Part shown: positions 32,401-40,623 of the stretch, piece by piece
Layout: every line of letters starts with the position of its first letter
Numbering within the stretch: position 1 is the stretch's first letter
DNA from: an uncultured Clostridia bacterium
Lineage (GTDB): Bacteria; Bacillota; Clostridia; Christensenellales; Pumilibacteraceae
Direction: 5' to 3'
Length of the DNA stretch: 64,000 nucleotides
Assembly (NCBI GenBank): GCA_948440265.1
Contig: CAOJOK010000001.1
Location: forward strand, 310,001 to 374,000
The notes under the pieces: model-generated
Told to the model about the DNA's origin: nothing
Seen by the model: only the letters and a program-made list of their open reading frames with translations
Database searches by the model: none
Program-made: the position numbers and the translations under genes

Positions 32401-34743
32401 CTCGTCGTCCGACAAAGGAATGGCGATATCATCCTTTTCATCTTTCGAAACTGTCTTAGACGCCGTCGCGCTTTCTTCCGTCGCAGCAGAACTATCCGAA
32501 GCCCCGAAGTTGGAACTCATCGGAGGTGGCGCGGCACCGAGCGCCAAAGTGTTACCGTCCTGCGGTGCGGCTGCGGCACCTGCGGTACTGCTTCCCGAAC
32601 CGAGAGCAAGCACTTGCGTTTGAGCGGTATTGCTGACCGTTGTTTGCGTTGCAACGGCAGCTCTCTGCTGTGCTTGAGAAGCCGCAATCTGGGAATTAAG
32701 CTTTATGATATATGCGCTTGTAGGCGCTACCGTCTCGTTTTCTTCCTGCTTGCGTTTGCTCAATCCGCGGATGAACAACCATACGAAAATCAGGATTATG
32801 GCAAGACAGGCAATACCTATGCCTATCCAGAATAAAATCTTATAATGAGTAGGCCAAGTGACGTATGCATAGCCGCCTTCGGGGTTGACGTTTACAACCC
32901 AATCGACGGTTATTTTTCTGCCGTCAAAGTCCATAAAGCCGAGCTTAACTATCGCCTTGCCTTGCGACAACGGCGTGAGAATAAGTTCGTTATTGATTTT
33001 TTCGACATACAAAACTTTACCGCTTTCTTCGTCGTCCACGGGAATATACGCTTCACAGAGATAGAAATCATCCTTTATAAATTGCTGGAAGATATCGTCG
33101 CTGATAGTCGAATATCTGCGCTCTGCCTTTCCCTTAAGCGTCGTATCCGACCCCATAGAATAATCGCCGTACACGTTGAACGAAACGGGAATCTTGACCG
33201 TTCCGGGGTTTGTAGTCGTTGTATTCTGATAATACAGCACGGGGAATTCTATAACGGCGCTGCCCTTTTTCTCTGCCGTTATAAGATAATAATCAACCGT
33301 TTTAGGCGTTACTTCATTTCCCGATGCGTCCTTGACGTACACCACTTGCAACGTAACTATGTTTTTGGGAGAAACAGTGATTGCATCCTTATCCAAGGCT
33401 ACGTTAAAGCTAACGCCGCCGGGGCTGGGATAATCACACAAATCTCCCGGACGAACGCGAACCTGAGAAAATCCCAAGCTGCGGACATCGGCTTTTATCG
33501 AAGAAGGCGCTTCCGAATACTCGGCGTCCTTACTCACATACTTGTCGTCGCCGGCATATTGATATACGCTGGAAGCGTTTAAATCAACGGGCATTCCGAA
33601 CGGGCTTTTTGCCACGGGCGCGCTTCTCGCAATGAAGTAAACGCGCTTGGAAAAGCTTACTCTCGTGCCTGCTTCATCCGTAAAAATAAGGTTTAGGAAA
33701 TGATTGTCCGCCCAGAAATCGCCTTTCCAGCTGTTAACATCGTTTTCCGAGAAACGAACATCGATTGTAATCGACGGCGTTGCGTCGACCGTAGAGTCTC
33801 CGCCCGTAACTTTTATTGAGCAACTCGACGCACCGCTTATGGCCTCGGGTACGATTTTAAATCTCGATATATCGCGCAAGAGCCAATCATCGCCGGGGGT
33901 TCCCGCATCCGTCTCCTTAACAGGAGTGCGAGTTGCGCCTTCGTTCAGACTGAAATCCAGCGGAAGCGGCTTATATGCATTCAATTTGCCGCCGACTATT
34001 TCCGAAAGAGAATATCTGACAGTGGTATTGTTGGAAAGCTCCAATCTTTCCGTAGTACTGCTTCCGTCAAAATCGCCGCGCAGATAGAACGAACCTTGAG
34101 AATCTCTGTTTTGTGCCGCCACAAAATTAGACTCTATCTCTATGGTCATATATACGGTAATTTCCTGCGGCAAACTGGAAATGCTCGAGGTTGACCTTTT
34201 CGTCAAAACAATCGCAACGAACGGAGCCGGGTCCACTTTATACTGCTTCGCTTCGAAAAGCAAGCCGTCCACTCTGCTGCCTGCCGTCATTTTGGAAACG
34301 GAAACATATTCTTCAAAAGAGTTGTATACGCCTCCAAGCAAAGGCGTAGCCGCCAACTCATAGTTTGACGTATTGTAAAATTTTTGGTCAGAATCGGGAA
34401 TACCGTTCGGACTGCTTCCGCCGTTATCTGTTCTCGCGTAATATTCCAATAATGCCTGTAAACTTAAAGCACGCTTTCTCAACGACTTAGAGTTATTTGC
34501 TTCCACCGTATCCTTATCATTTTCTTTATTGGCTGTGGACGCATCTTCACCGTTGACGTCGAGCTTCAAATTTAAGTCGAAATTCTTGTCGGGCGGATAT
34601 GCCGTATTACCGCCTGCCGCATAAGCAACGTCCAATGAAGTCGACTTTAAAATCAATCCGCCGAACAAAGCCGAAAGCGCAAGAATCAGACACAACGCTA
34701 TCACGCAATATATTTTATTTCTGCTGTTAGTCTTCATAAACAT
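29485..34743 (-). CDS. Giant single-pass membrane protein with cytoplasmic coiled coil (1752 aa)
   Basis: Unknown family. Signal peptide (about 1-42, ending DVAYA), an outside part to about residue 630 with beta-rich, Ig-like stretches, one transmembrane helix (about 634-658, ILFWIGIGIACLAIILIFVW) and a basic stop-transfer GLSKRKQ. The cytoplasmic part of about 1090 residues has an LSDDELLERIFIEKYEPRGMARRS motif near 810, long coiled coil (about 880-1650), an EEQAEAARREAEE-type repeat helix (about 1420-1600) and an Arg/Pro/Gly/Ala tail of about 50 residues (RRPGARP repeated). ATGs at 34743 and 34737 are both possible, with AGGAG overlapping the upstream stop codon. Second gene of the operon, 15 bp after the first. 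Confidence 0.9.
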   Translation of the reverse strand: MFMKTNSRNKIYCVIALCLILALSALFGGLILKSTSLDVAYAAGGNTAYPPDKNFDLNLKLDVNGEDASTANKENDKDTVEANNSKSLRKRALSLQALLEYYARTDNGGSSPNGIPDSDQKFYNTSNYELAATPLLGGVYNSFEEYVSVSKMTAGSRVDGLLFEAKQYKVDPAPFVAIVLTKRSTSSISSLPQEITVYMTIEIESNFVAAQNRDSQGSFYLRGDFDGSSTTERLELSNNTTVRYSLSEIVGGKLNAYKPLPLDFSLNEGATRTPVKETDAGTPGDDWLLRDISRFKIVPEAISGASSCSIKVTGGDSTVDATPSITIDVRFSENDVNSWKGDFWADNHFLNLIFTDEAGTRVSFSKRVYFIARSAPVAKSPFGMPVDLNASSVYQYAGDDKYVSKDAEYSEAPSSIKADVRSLGFSQVRVRPGDLCDYPSPGGVSFNVALDKDAITVSPKNIVTLQVVYVKDASGNEVTPKTVDYYLITAEKKGSAVIEFPVLYYQNTTTTNPGTVKIPVSFNVYGDYSMGSDTTLKGKAERRYSTISDDIFQQFIKDDFYLCEAYIPVDDEESGKVLYVEKINNELILTPLSQGKAIVKLGFMDFDGRKITVDWVVNVNPEGGYAYVTWPTHYKILFWIGIGIACLAIILIFVWLFIRGLSKRKQEENETVAPTSAYIIKLNSQIAASQAQQRAAVATQTTVSNTAQTQVLALGSGSSTAGAAAAPQDGNTLALGAAPPPMSSNFGASDSSAATEESATASKTVSKDEKDDIAIPLSDDELLERIFIEKYEPRGMARRSFFKSKDLQNRELEKEKARIRDDVRDGMTIEEACKSLSERQSAQSTVLTNTDTVAEEAPQETSIVALIGFDPDSPLVAEELSVVEETPESLSEEVALKNAENRLARLEKELDVAEERLSKTQKALDELKEAESSVESTLQLKEESNVSLRKTIEDLEFKLATAKSKEKDKLMKDIENKENVISSNKEIITKLQEELTSKRTTIDELNGILGKYDDKKQTLVADKDKAVATRDEAQENYNQAMQLLEQAKKAQETKEKLERLRPMLETVNTLDAEIRSLTNSAEKDTKEKDTYKAEVSDLQKQMLNTNDISVVNELSARMSELNKLVSDLDKSIATANKTKADKNIAFNGERRKANEFIDKEELEVEDVVKEEDDVIGKMAFDEYLQKTQEDRVQAEERLTQLQASYDELVNGYDAEVMNMAVKTNEAIKEAEDALAEVQAELDVLNQNMETASDDDKLMLSIDQMSLNEKLEQYKTSLNELQASAAKEKVEYQIEYDNKLEDTKNQIAEAQNNYDEASRKLDESVNKINPLDLILSGSGVISQDRKRMEAENLKKQLELSKGAMEQARLQAKMAQMNAEQAIIDAQRASDESKQEAERLAQEAMAKAEEARLEADQKAEEEAEKARLEIEKAKQEVEEEKRRAAEEVERIKREAEEQAEAVRRAAEEQAEAARREAEEQAEAARKAAEEEAERARKEAEEQAEAARREAEEQAEAARKAAEEEAERARKEAEEQVEQAKKAAEEEAERLRLEAEEEKRRSEEEAEKARLAAEEEAEKARIAAEEEAERARKEAEEEAAKKLAEENRIKEKIEKKKAHILEMRTELRNITEESVAKDLKEKFYNELMKLDEDEKSTTELSDLINKCMEDADHTAEVLMYKTLANKAPKRIVKKVTERINKIPKKKAGSRSGAARRPGARPAARRPGARPASRSGARPSRPGARPTRPGGRPRPR
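29940..30480 (-). repeat. Tandem repeats coding for the Glu/Ala/Arg helix
   Basis: Within the 1752-residue gene, 33-nt units code for 11-residue repeats such as AEEQAEAARRE. About 100-nt (33-residue) blocks at roughly 30160-30260 and 30260-30360 are nearly identical in DNA, a sign of recent tandem duplication. Confidence 0.8.
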
Positions 34744-34758
34744 TCTCTTTCAAAACTC

Positions 34759-37700
34759 CTACTTGTTGTCGTCCAACGTCTCGACATCGAATAGAATGTT
34801 GTCGTCGGAGTTAATCTTATCGCTCATCTGTGCATCGGAAACGCCGTCGGTAGGCACATCGAAAGCACCGAAAGTCATAGCCTCTACAGGCTCGCCGAAA
34901 GTAGGCTCTACAGGTATATCGGAAAGCGGTATCTGCTCACCCATCTGCATTTTTGCATTTGCCTCTTTTCTGGCTTCGAGTTCGGCTTTCATTTCAGCCA
35001 ACGACTGTTTCTTCTTCTTATCCTTCTTTTTCTTGGACTTTTTGCCGCCGTCGGCATCGTCATCAAGATTTATACCGTCGCGTTTCTGTTGAGCCTTTTT
35101 CATCTCGTTAAACATCTTCGCGTATTTCGGGTCTTGAAGTTTAAGCTTTGTCTGCACAAGCTGTTCTTTGCTTATAGAATCGGACTTGTTGTGAACTTTG
35201 TCGCGCATCTTTATAAGCATCTGATTTTTTCTGATAATGCGCTTCTGTTCCGCTTTCTTCTTCCAGTAAATGCCCATTCTAATCATAAAGATTATGAACA
35301 TCAGGACAAACACGACAATCGCGCAGATAATCCAAATATTTCTGTATGTCGCAACCGGCAGAGTCTCGATAATGCCGCCGACCACAACTTTGAACGAAAG
35401 AACGTAATTCTCGCTTTCATTCATAATCAAGACGTTTACAAGCTGTTCGGATACCGTGTTCTTTAACGGCTTTATAACCAAATCGTTTGCAACATTGTAT
35501 ACGTCGAAATAGTTGAACGCGTCTTCATACATCGGCTTTGCAAACTGAATATTGAAGCTCGAACGTCCTTCCATAGAAGGCGCATACTTGTTCAAAATAT
35601 CGAGCAACTTAACACGGTATTCCGTGTCTTTGTTCGCCGCATAACCCAAACCGTCATCTATAACCACACGACCGTGATTGACGTTTACGTTTATGACAAA
35701 CTCGTTGTTGGTCTCCTTATCCACCAGCACCATTTTCGCGGGTCTCAACTTGATACCCGTTTCGAATCTTTGACCGTCGCTGGTGTTTATACCCTTGAAC
35801 TTAACGACGAACATAAACTCTTTATTTGCTATGGATTCTTCGTCATATTGACCGAGAGAAAGCACAACGTCGTTGTCATTTTCATTATTATCGTCTTTGT
35901 TAATGACTACACTGCTGATGAAAGAAGGCAGTCCTTTTATAGGCGTCCAGTTGCTTTCGCCGACAGCTCTTTCCACAAAGTAATATCCGTCGGGCGCAAG
36001 CTCGGTATTGTCTTTGTCAATCACGAAATCTTCGAACTTAAAGTCGCCGTTATACGTCTTTGCAATAACAGCCTTCAAATCGGAAAGATAATACTTTTTG
36101 CTGTCGTTCAAACTCAATGTTCCTTCCATTTCCGAACGGCTTTGAACATTAAGCGTAAAGTATGCCTCAATGGGCCTGCCGTACTGTTTTATATAAACTT
36201 CAATCAAAACGGTACCGCTGGCTCTCGGAGTAACGGTGAGATTCTGTCCGTCGGAAGAAATCTTTACAATCGCAACCGATTCGTTAGACGAACTTGCCGA
36301 AACATATGAAGTATCGGGTTCATTCGTAAACGTAGAAATAGGATAAACCTTTTCGCTTGTAATAGTGTCGGAATTAAACTCCTTTAAACCGTTGCTCTCG
36401 AAGCTGGATTTGACCACATTGATATTGAATACCAACGTAATAATTTCGTCGACAAGTTTTCCCGACTTATCTCTCGTCTGTATCGGGGTATCCATAGAAC
36501 TTGTTGCAAAACGACGTACTTCTATTTTTATATCATTGTACGTACCGGGCACGAATGCTTCGAAAGTGAATTCGTTTCGAGTAAGCGTAACATTTGTAAT
36601 CTTTTTATCGAATTGGTCGGTAAATTCTTTCCATTCGTCGTACTTATTCTCAGTCGTACGACTTTTCTGCGTAAGATAGATATTTGTAAAGTCGCTGAAC
36701 AATCCCGAACGATTCAAAGAGAACACATATTTAGACGTACTGGAACCTACCGTTCTCGCAGGAACGTTGACGTTGTAAACATTATGACCTTCTTCGGCAC
36801 GGTAAACTATCGGATTATTGGACTCATCTACGCCGTTTATCATCAAAGACGACTGAATATATGCAGGTACGGCAATCTCGTCATCATTATAGGCCTCGAT
36901 GTTTTCGCCTGACTCTCTGTCGTAATAAGTTTCCGAAAAATACAGTCCGTATCTCGGCAATGCGTCTATACCCTCTGTCATATTGGGTTTGGCGATGTCG
37001 TTGTTTACATATACCAAATTGTTCGTAGACGAAATGGCTGTAAACTGAACTACATCATATGCAATGTGCAACACCAAATCCGACCCTTTCTCTGCAACCG
37101 TCGCAGTAAAGCCGTATATATTGTTAAAGTTGCGTAACTTTGCATTATACTGGTCCAATGTAGACGCATCGGTAGTTATGCCGTCAAGCTGAAAACCTAA
37201 CGAAGCGTTATTAATCGGAATATCGAACTCGATTGTAGTCGGCGAACAACTGAAATAATTTCTCGTTCCGGAATAAGGTTCGGTCTTGTTGAAAAATTTA
37301 ATATCGTCGCCGTCCGTATCGAATACAAAATACTTATAGCTGTCGGTAAAATAAGAATCGGCACTGTAATTCGGGTCAGTTCCGCCGTCTTCGTAATAGC
37401 GCTCCAAATGCGCGTCTTCCACTCTCTTTTTGGCAGGGAAACCTGCGTCTTTTGCATACGCCTGTTCTACAACGTATTCCGAGAATTTATCCGCATTTGC
37501 ACCCACCCCGAAATACTCGGCAAGCTTATCGAGACCATACTGCACGTTCGTCAAAGCAATGGAGTATGTCTTATTATTCGCATTATTGGGGTCAAGCACG
37601 GGTATGCTTATATTGCTTTTTTCACCTTTTAAGCGATTGTCAAACTTATTGAACTCGGCTTGTGTGTTGGCAATGGTGATTTTGGTTTCCACAACGTCAA

Positions 37701-40227
37701 AATCATAGAAAAGATAGTCAGCGTCGTGAGATGCCAAAGTATCGGCGTCACTGCGATATCTGCCGATGTAATATTGCATAATAATAGCCGTATTTCCCGT
37801 CGACTGGTAAGGAGTTATTTCAATACTCACCTTTCCCGTTCCGCCGGTTCCATTATCCGATATTGTTCTGTAAGAAAGATAGTGCGCCAAAATCTCCGAC
37901 GATATCGGCGTTCTCTTTCCGTCGTCAAAGAAAAATTTCGGAGTACCGTTATCGGGTATGTTTTCCGACGGCTTGCTGACAAGCGCATTGCTTTTGCTTA
38001 TACTGCGGTGGGGCAAATTCTTATCGTCCGAAGTGAGCATACGGAAAGCGTCTCCGGAAATATTATCCACAATGACGTCCGAATACTTATCGTCGGAAAC
38101 ACCCTGCTCGGAGTCGGTTTTGGAAGTCAAGTCTATTACGGCATTCAACGAATAATCGAAACCGCTTTCTTCCGCCTTTGTCGAAGGACGACCCGTACTC
38201 ATAAGGAAATTTATTTCGTTGGCATTGTTCAGTCCGTAATTCTTCTGAACTTTACCCGACTCGTCGACAAAGACATCTTTAAGCTCTATTTTATATTGAC
38301 TGTTTACGGTATCATAGGATATCTGATAAATCTTGCCGACGGAGCTCAAAGCGACCAGATGGTTTCCGTAACCGCCTGCCAATCTGATAATTCTGTTTTC
38401 CGCAGAGCCGTCGATTCCGAACTCATTCTTCAACTGTTCCTTCAAAGACGTGAAACCGGTGCGATTACTCCACACATAGACGTCGCCGACGTTATCTTTT
38501 GTGGTGGTCATACCACTCAAAAACTCCGTTCCGTCCCTAAAGCCTTCTGCAAAATTTGCTTGCACATCACTTCCGCTTGTCGTCAATTCCAATCTTCCGG
38601 TAGCGTTAAATGAACCCTCTGTTCCGTTTTCCGTTTCCGTAAACAACGGTCTGCCCATTTTTGTTTTACCCGCGACGACGGAAACAGGAACTCCGTCAAA
38701 GGCACCTGCAGGAATTTGAGTTATCGCAGAATAAGCCTTTTTCGTGGAAGCGTCTGCTTGACCGCTCTGACCGTTATAGCCGTTACCGAAGAAATATAAG
38801 TAATTTCCGTGAATGACATATCCGTAACCGTTGCCTACGCTCATTGTATCTACATAAACGTTTTTACCGATTTCCGATGTGGAATTTCTGAATTTAACGT
38901 TATTCTGCGCGGGAGCAATCGACGTTATGCCGTTCTTATCCGCCGCATAAAACTCATAAGGATAATTACCGAGAGAATTGTTTGCGGCAAAAGCCTCGTC
39001 AAAAGCATAGACGGTTTCATTGCTATCCAATGTTGACTTAATATAAAGCGATGTACTCGTCCAGGTATACGGTGAGTATCTACCGCTTTTCGATGCATCT
39101 ATCCAAGCACCGTTTTTCTGCTCGTCAACTTCATCTCTGTCTGCACTCGAAGCATTCTGTTTGGTCGGAACCAAATCAAGAAGTTTTTCGGGATAAAGTA
39201 CTTTAATAGGGTCATTATCTTCACCGACGCCAACAGAAGTAGTGTACTTTGTTTCGCCTGCATTGTATACGTAATTTCCGTCGGTCGGGATATAGAAGTT
39301 TTTGCCGCGAACATATATATCATTATCGTCCGCAATCAAAACCGTACCGCCGCCGACGCTGACATTCTGCATTAACGCATTCGTATCCAAAGAGACATCC
39401 GAAGAATTAGTCGACGGCGTGGTAAAATCATACATTTGCGCACGCAAACTGCTTACGGACGTGGGCGAATTGGTGGTTAAATATTTGTTAGAACCCCAAC
39501 CGAAATAGAATATTTTTTTTGTTCCGCCGATTTGACGGTAATGCTTTACGACGTAGTTATCGTCTCCGCCTACTATATCAAGAAGGTTACCGTTTTCATT
39601 GGTCATTTCCCCTTCTACGTTATCGACCGCGACCAACGGCACCAGTGCTTTCAATTGCGCTAAATTCGTCTCGGCTGTAGCATAATCTATCATTGTAGGC
39701 ACTCTGGATACATACGACGAATTTATAGCATCTTTCTGCAGCAAAATGCCGTATGCACTATTCGAAGTGTCATCGTTCATATTTATATAGTTGTGACCCC
39801 AAGTATATATATGTCCCTTTTCCGTAATGAAAGCGGCACTGGAACGCGTTGTCGCAACTTTTAAAATTCTATCCTGTTCTTCATTGGGACTAAGCGGAGT
39901 ATAATCCATAGTCACGTCTTTATTATTGGAAGACTTGGGACCGCGAACAAAGGTCACGGGAATTTTCTGAGGATTAACCGAATACTCCACACCGAGAGCA
40001 TTGGTCCCGGGCGCAAAGTTCCATCCGTAAATATCGCCGTCATAAGTAAGTCCTATGGCAAAATCTTCGCCCAAAGAAACCTGCATAAAACGCAATCCGT
40101 TTGCCCCGTCCTCACCGCGTGCGATTTGCACAGTAAAAGGCGCGAAAAATATTGACAGCAATGCGCTAATACACAGCATAGCAATAAGCGCAATTGAGAC
40201 TATTTTTGATTTAAGGCTTTTTTCCAT
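34759..40227 (-). CDS. Giant single-pass surface protein with RCC1-like repeats and Ig-like domain (1822 aa)
   Basis: Unknown family. Signal peptide (about 1-38, IVSIALIAMLCISALLSIFF). Spread through residues 45-650 are RCC1-like strands: VSLGEDFAIGLTYDGDIYGW, ATTRSSAAFITEKGHIYTWG, VGNGYGYVIHGNYLYFFGNG, GGYGNHLVALSSVGKIYQI. A BIG2-like Ig domain lies near 1345-1400 (SSNESVAIVKISSDGQNLTV, ASGTVLIEVYI). A transmembrane helix (about 1630-1655) is followed by a very basic segment and about 165 cytoplasmic residues containing KKSKKKKDKKKK and an acidic end. GAGGAA precedes the ATG. First gene of the operon, behind a near-consensus promoter. The RCC1 and BIG2 calls are by eye. Confidence 0.9.
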   Translation of the reverse strand: MEKSLKSKIVSIALIAMLCISALLSIFFAPFTVQIARGEDGANGLRFMQVSLGEDFAIGLTYDGDIYGWNFAPGTNALGVEYSVNPQKIPVTFVRGPKSSNNKDVTMDYTPLSPNEEQDRILKVATTRSSAAFITEKGHIYTWGHNYINMNDDTSNSAYGILLQKDAINSSYVSRVPTMIDYATAETNLAQLKALVPLVAVDNVEGEMTNENGNLLDIVGGDDNYVVKHYRQIGGTKKIFYFGWGSNKYLTTNSPTSVSSLRAQMYDFTTPSTNSSDVSLDTNALMQNVSVGGGTVLIADDNDIYVRGKNFYIPTDGNYVYNAGETKYTTSVGVGEDNDPIKVLYPEKLLDLVPTKQNASSADRDEVDEQKNGAWIDASKSGRYSPYTWTSTSLYIKSTLDSNETVYAFDEAFAANNSLGNYPYEFYAADKNGITSIAPAQNNVKFRNSTSEIGKNVYVDTMSVGNGYGYVIHGNYLYFFGNGYNGQSGQADASTKKAYSAITQIPAGAFDGVPVSVVAGKTKMGRPLFTETENGTEGSFNATGRLELTTSGSDVQANFAEGFRDGTEFLSGMTTTKDNVGDVYVWSNRTGFTSLKEQLKNEFGIDGSAENRIIRLAGGYGNHLVALSSVGKIYQISYDTVNSQYKIELKDVFVDESGKVQKNYGLNNANEINFLMSTGRPSTKAEESGFDYSLNAVIDLTSKTDSEQGVSDDKYSDVIVDNISGDAFRMLTSDDKNLPHRSISKSNALVSKPSENIPDNGTPKFFFDDGKRTPISSEILAHYLSYRTISDNGTGGTGKVSIEITPYQSTGNTAIIMQYYIGRYRSDADTLASHDADYLFYDFDVVETKITIANTQAEFNKFDNRLKGEKSNISIPVLDPNNANNKTYSIALTNVQYGLDKLAEYFGVGANADKFSEYVVEQAYAKDAGFPAKKRVEDAHLERYYEDGGTDPNYSADSYFTDSYKYFVFDTDGDDIKFFNKTEPYSGTRNYFSCSPTTIEFDIPINNASLGFQLDGITTDASTLDQYNAKLRNFNNIYGFTATVAEKGSDLVLHIAYDVVQFTAISSTNNLVYVNNDIAKPNMTEGIDALPRYGLYFSETYYDRESGENIEAYNDDEIAVPAYIQSSLMINGVDESNNPIVYRAEEGHNVYNVNVPARTVGSSTSKYVFSLNRSGLFSDFTNIYLTQKSRTTENKYDEWKEFTDQFDKKITNVTLTRNEFTFEAFVPGTYNDIKIEVRRFATSSMDTPIQTRDKSGKLVDEIITLVFNINVVKSSFESNGLKEFNSDTITSEKVYPISTFTNEPDTSYVSASSSNESVAIVKISSDGQNLTVTPRASGTVLIEVYIKQYGRPIEAYFTLNVQSRSEMEGTLSLNDSKKYYLSDLKAVIAKTYNGDFKFEDFVIDKDNTELAPDGYYFVERAVGESNWTPIKGLPSFISSVVINKDDNNENDNDVVLSLGQYDEESIANKEFMFVVKFKGINTSDGQRFETGIKLRPAKMVLVDKETNNEFVINVNVNHGRVVIDDGLGYAANKDTEYRVKLLDILNKYAPSMEGRSSFNIQFAKPMYEDAFNYFDVYNVANDLVIKPLKNTVSEQLVNVLIMNESENYVLSFKVVVGGIIETLPVATYRNIWIICAIVVFVLMFIIFMIRMGIYWKKKAEQKRIIRKNQMLIKMRDKVHNKSDSISKEQLVQTKLKLQDPKYAKMFNEMKKAQQKRDGINLDDDADGGKKSKKKKDKKKKQSLAEMKAELEARKEANAKMQMGEQIPLSDIPVEPTFGEPVEAMTFGAFDVPTDGVSDAQMSDKINSDDNILFDVETLDDNK

Positions 40228-40335
40228 ATATTCCTCATTCGCCTGATTTCGGCACGATTGTAATAAACACGATAGTATAAAACATAAAACGTGTCTCTAA
40301 ACAATATTATACCCGATAATATTGTAGTTATATAT

Positions 40336-40364
40336 ATTATAAAACAAATCTACGAAAGTGTCAA
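40336..40364 (-). promoter_or_regulatory. Promoter of the giant three-gene operon
   Basis: TTGACA (40359-40364), 17 bp, TATAAT (40336-40341) on the minus strand. The roughly 100-base leader contains a small hairpin (AATATTAT/ATAATATT at 40303-40323). Confidence 0.87.
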
Positions 40365-40553
40365 TATAATGTTCATATTTTTTTCACATTTTTACCGTCA
40401 CAAATATGGCTTTTTTCGCATTTTTGCAAAAAAATATGACTTTAAAACGCAATTTGGCAAAAAAACTATTGTTTTCATTTAATAGCTTATTCGGTAAGTC
40501 ATACATTTATTTTTATAAATATTCTATTACATCAAACTTTAACGCTTTATCAC
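40365..40553. other. AT-rich divergent intergenic region
   Basis: Between the two outward-facing promoters lies A/T-rich sequence with several A and T tracts (for example around 40377-40386 and 40420-40435). I see no gene, repeat array or clear operator in it. Confidence 0.6.
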
Positions 40554-40582
40554 TTGCCATTATTTCCGATATCGTATATAAT
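40554..40582 (+). promoter_or_regulatory. Promoter of serC-serA
   Basis: TTGCCA (40554-40559), 17 bp, TATAAT (40577-40582), with transcription expected near 40589 and AAAGGAG before the serC ATG. Confidence 0.87.
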
Positions 40583-40623
40583 ATAGAATAATACAAAATG
40601 CTTTATATAAAGGAGAGCCGTAA

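Noticed and set aside
37660..38613. 317-codon open frame on the plus strand
   Set aside because: Antisense shadow of the 1822-residue gene, with no ribosome binding site and a composition that does not look like a protein. Similar shadows at 17698-18675, 48103-49206, 57022-57960 and 23862-24590 were discarded for the same reason.
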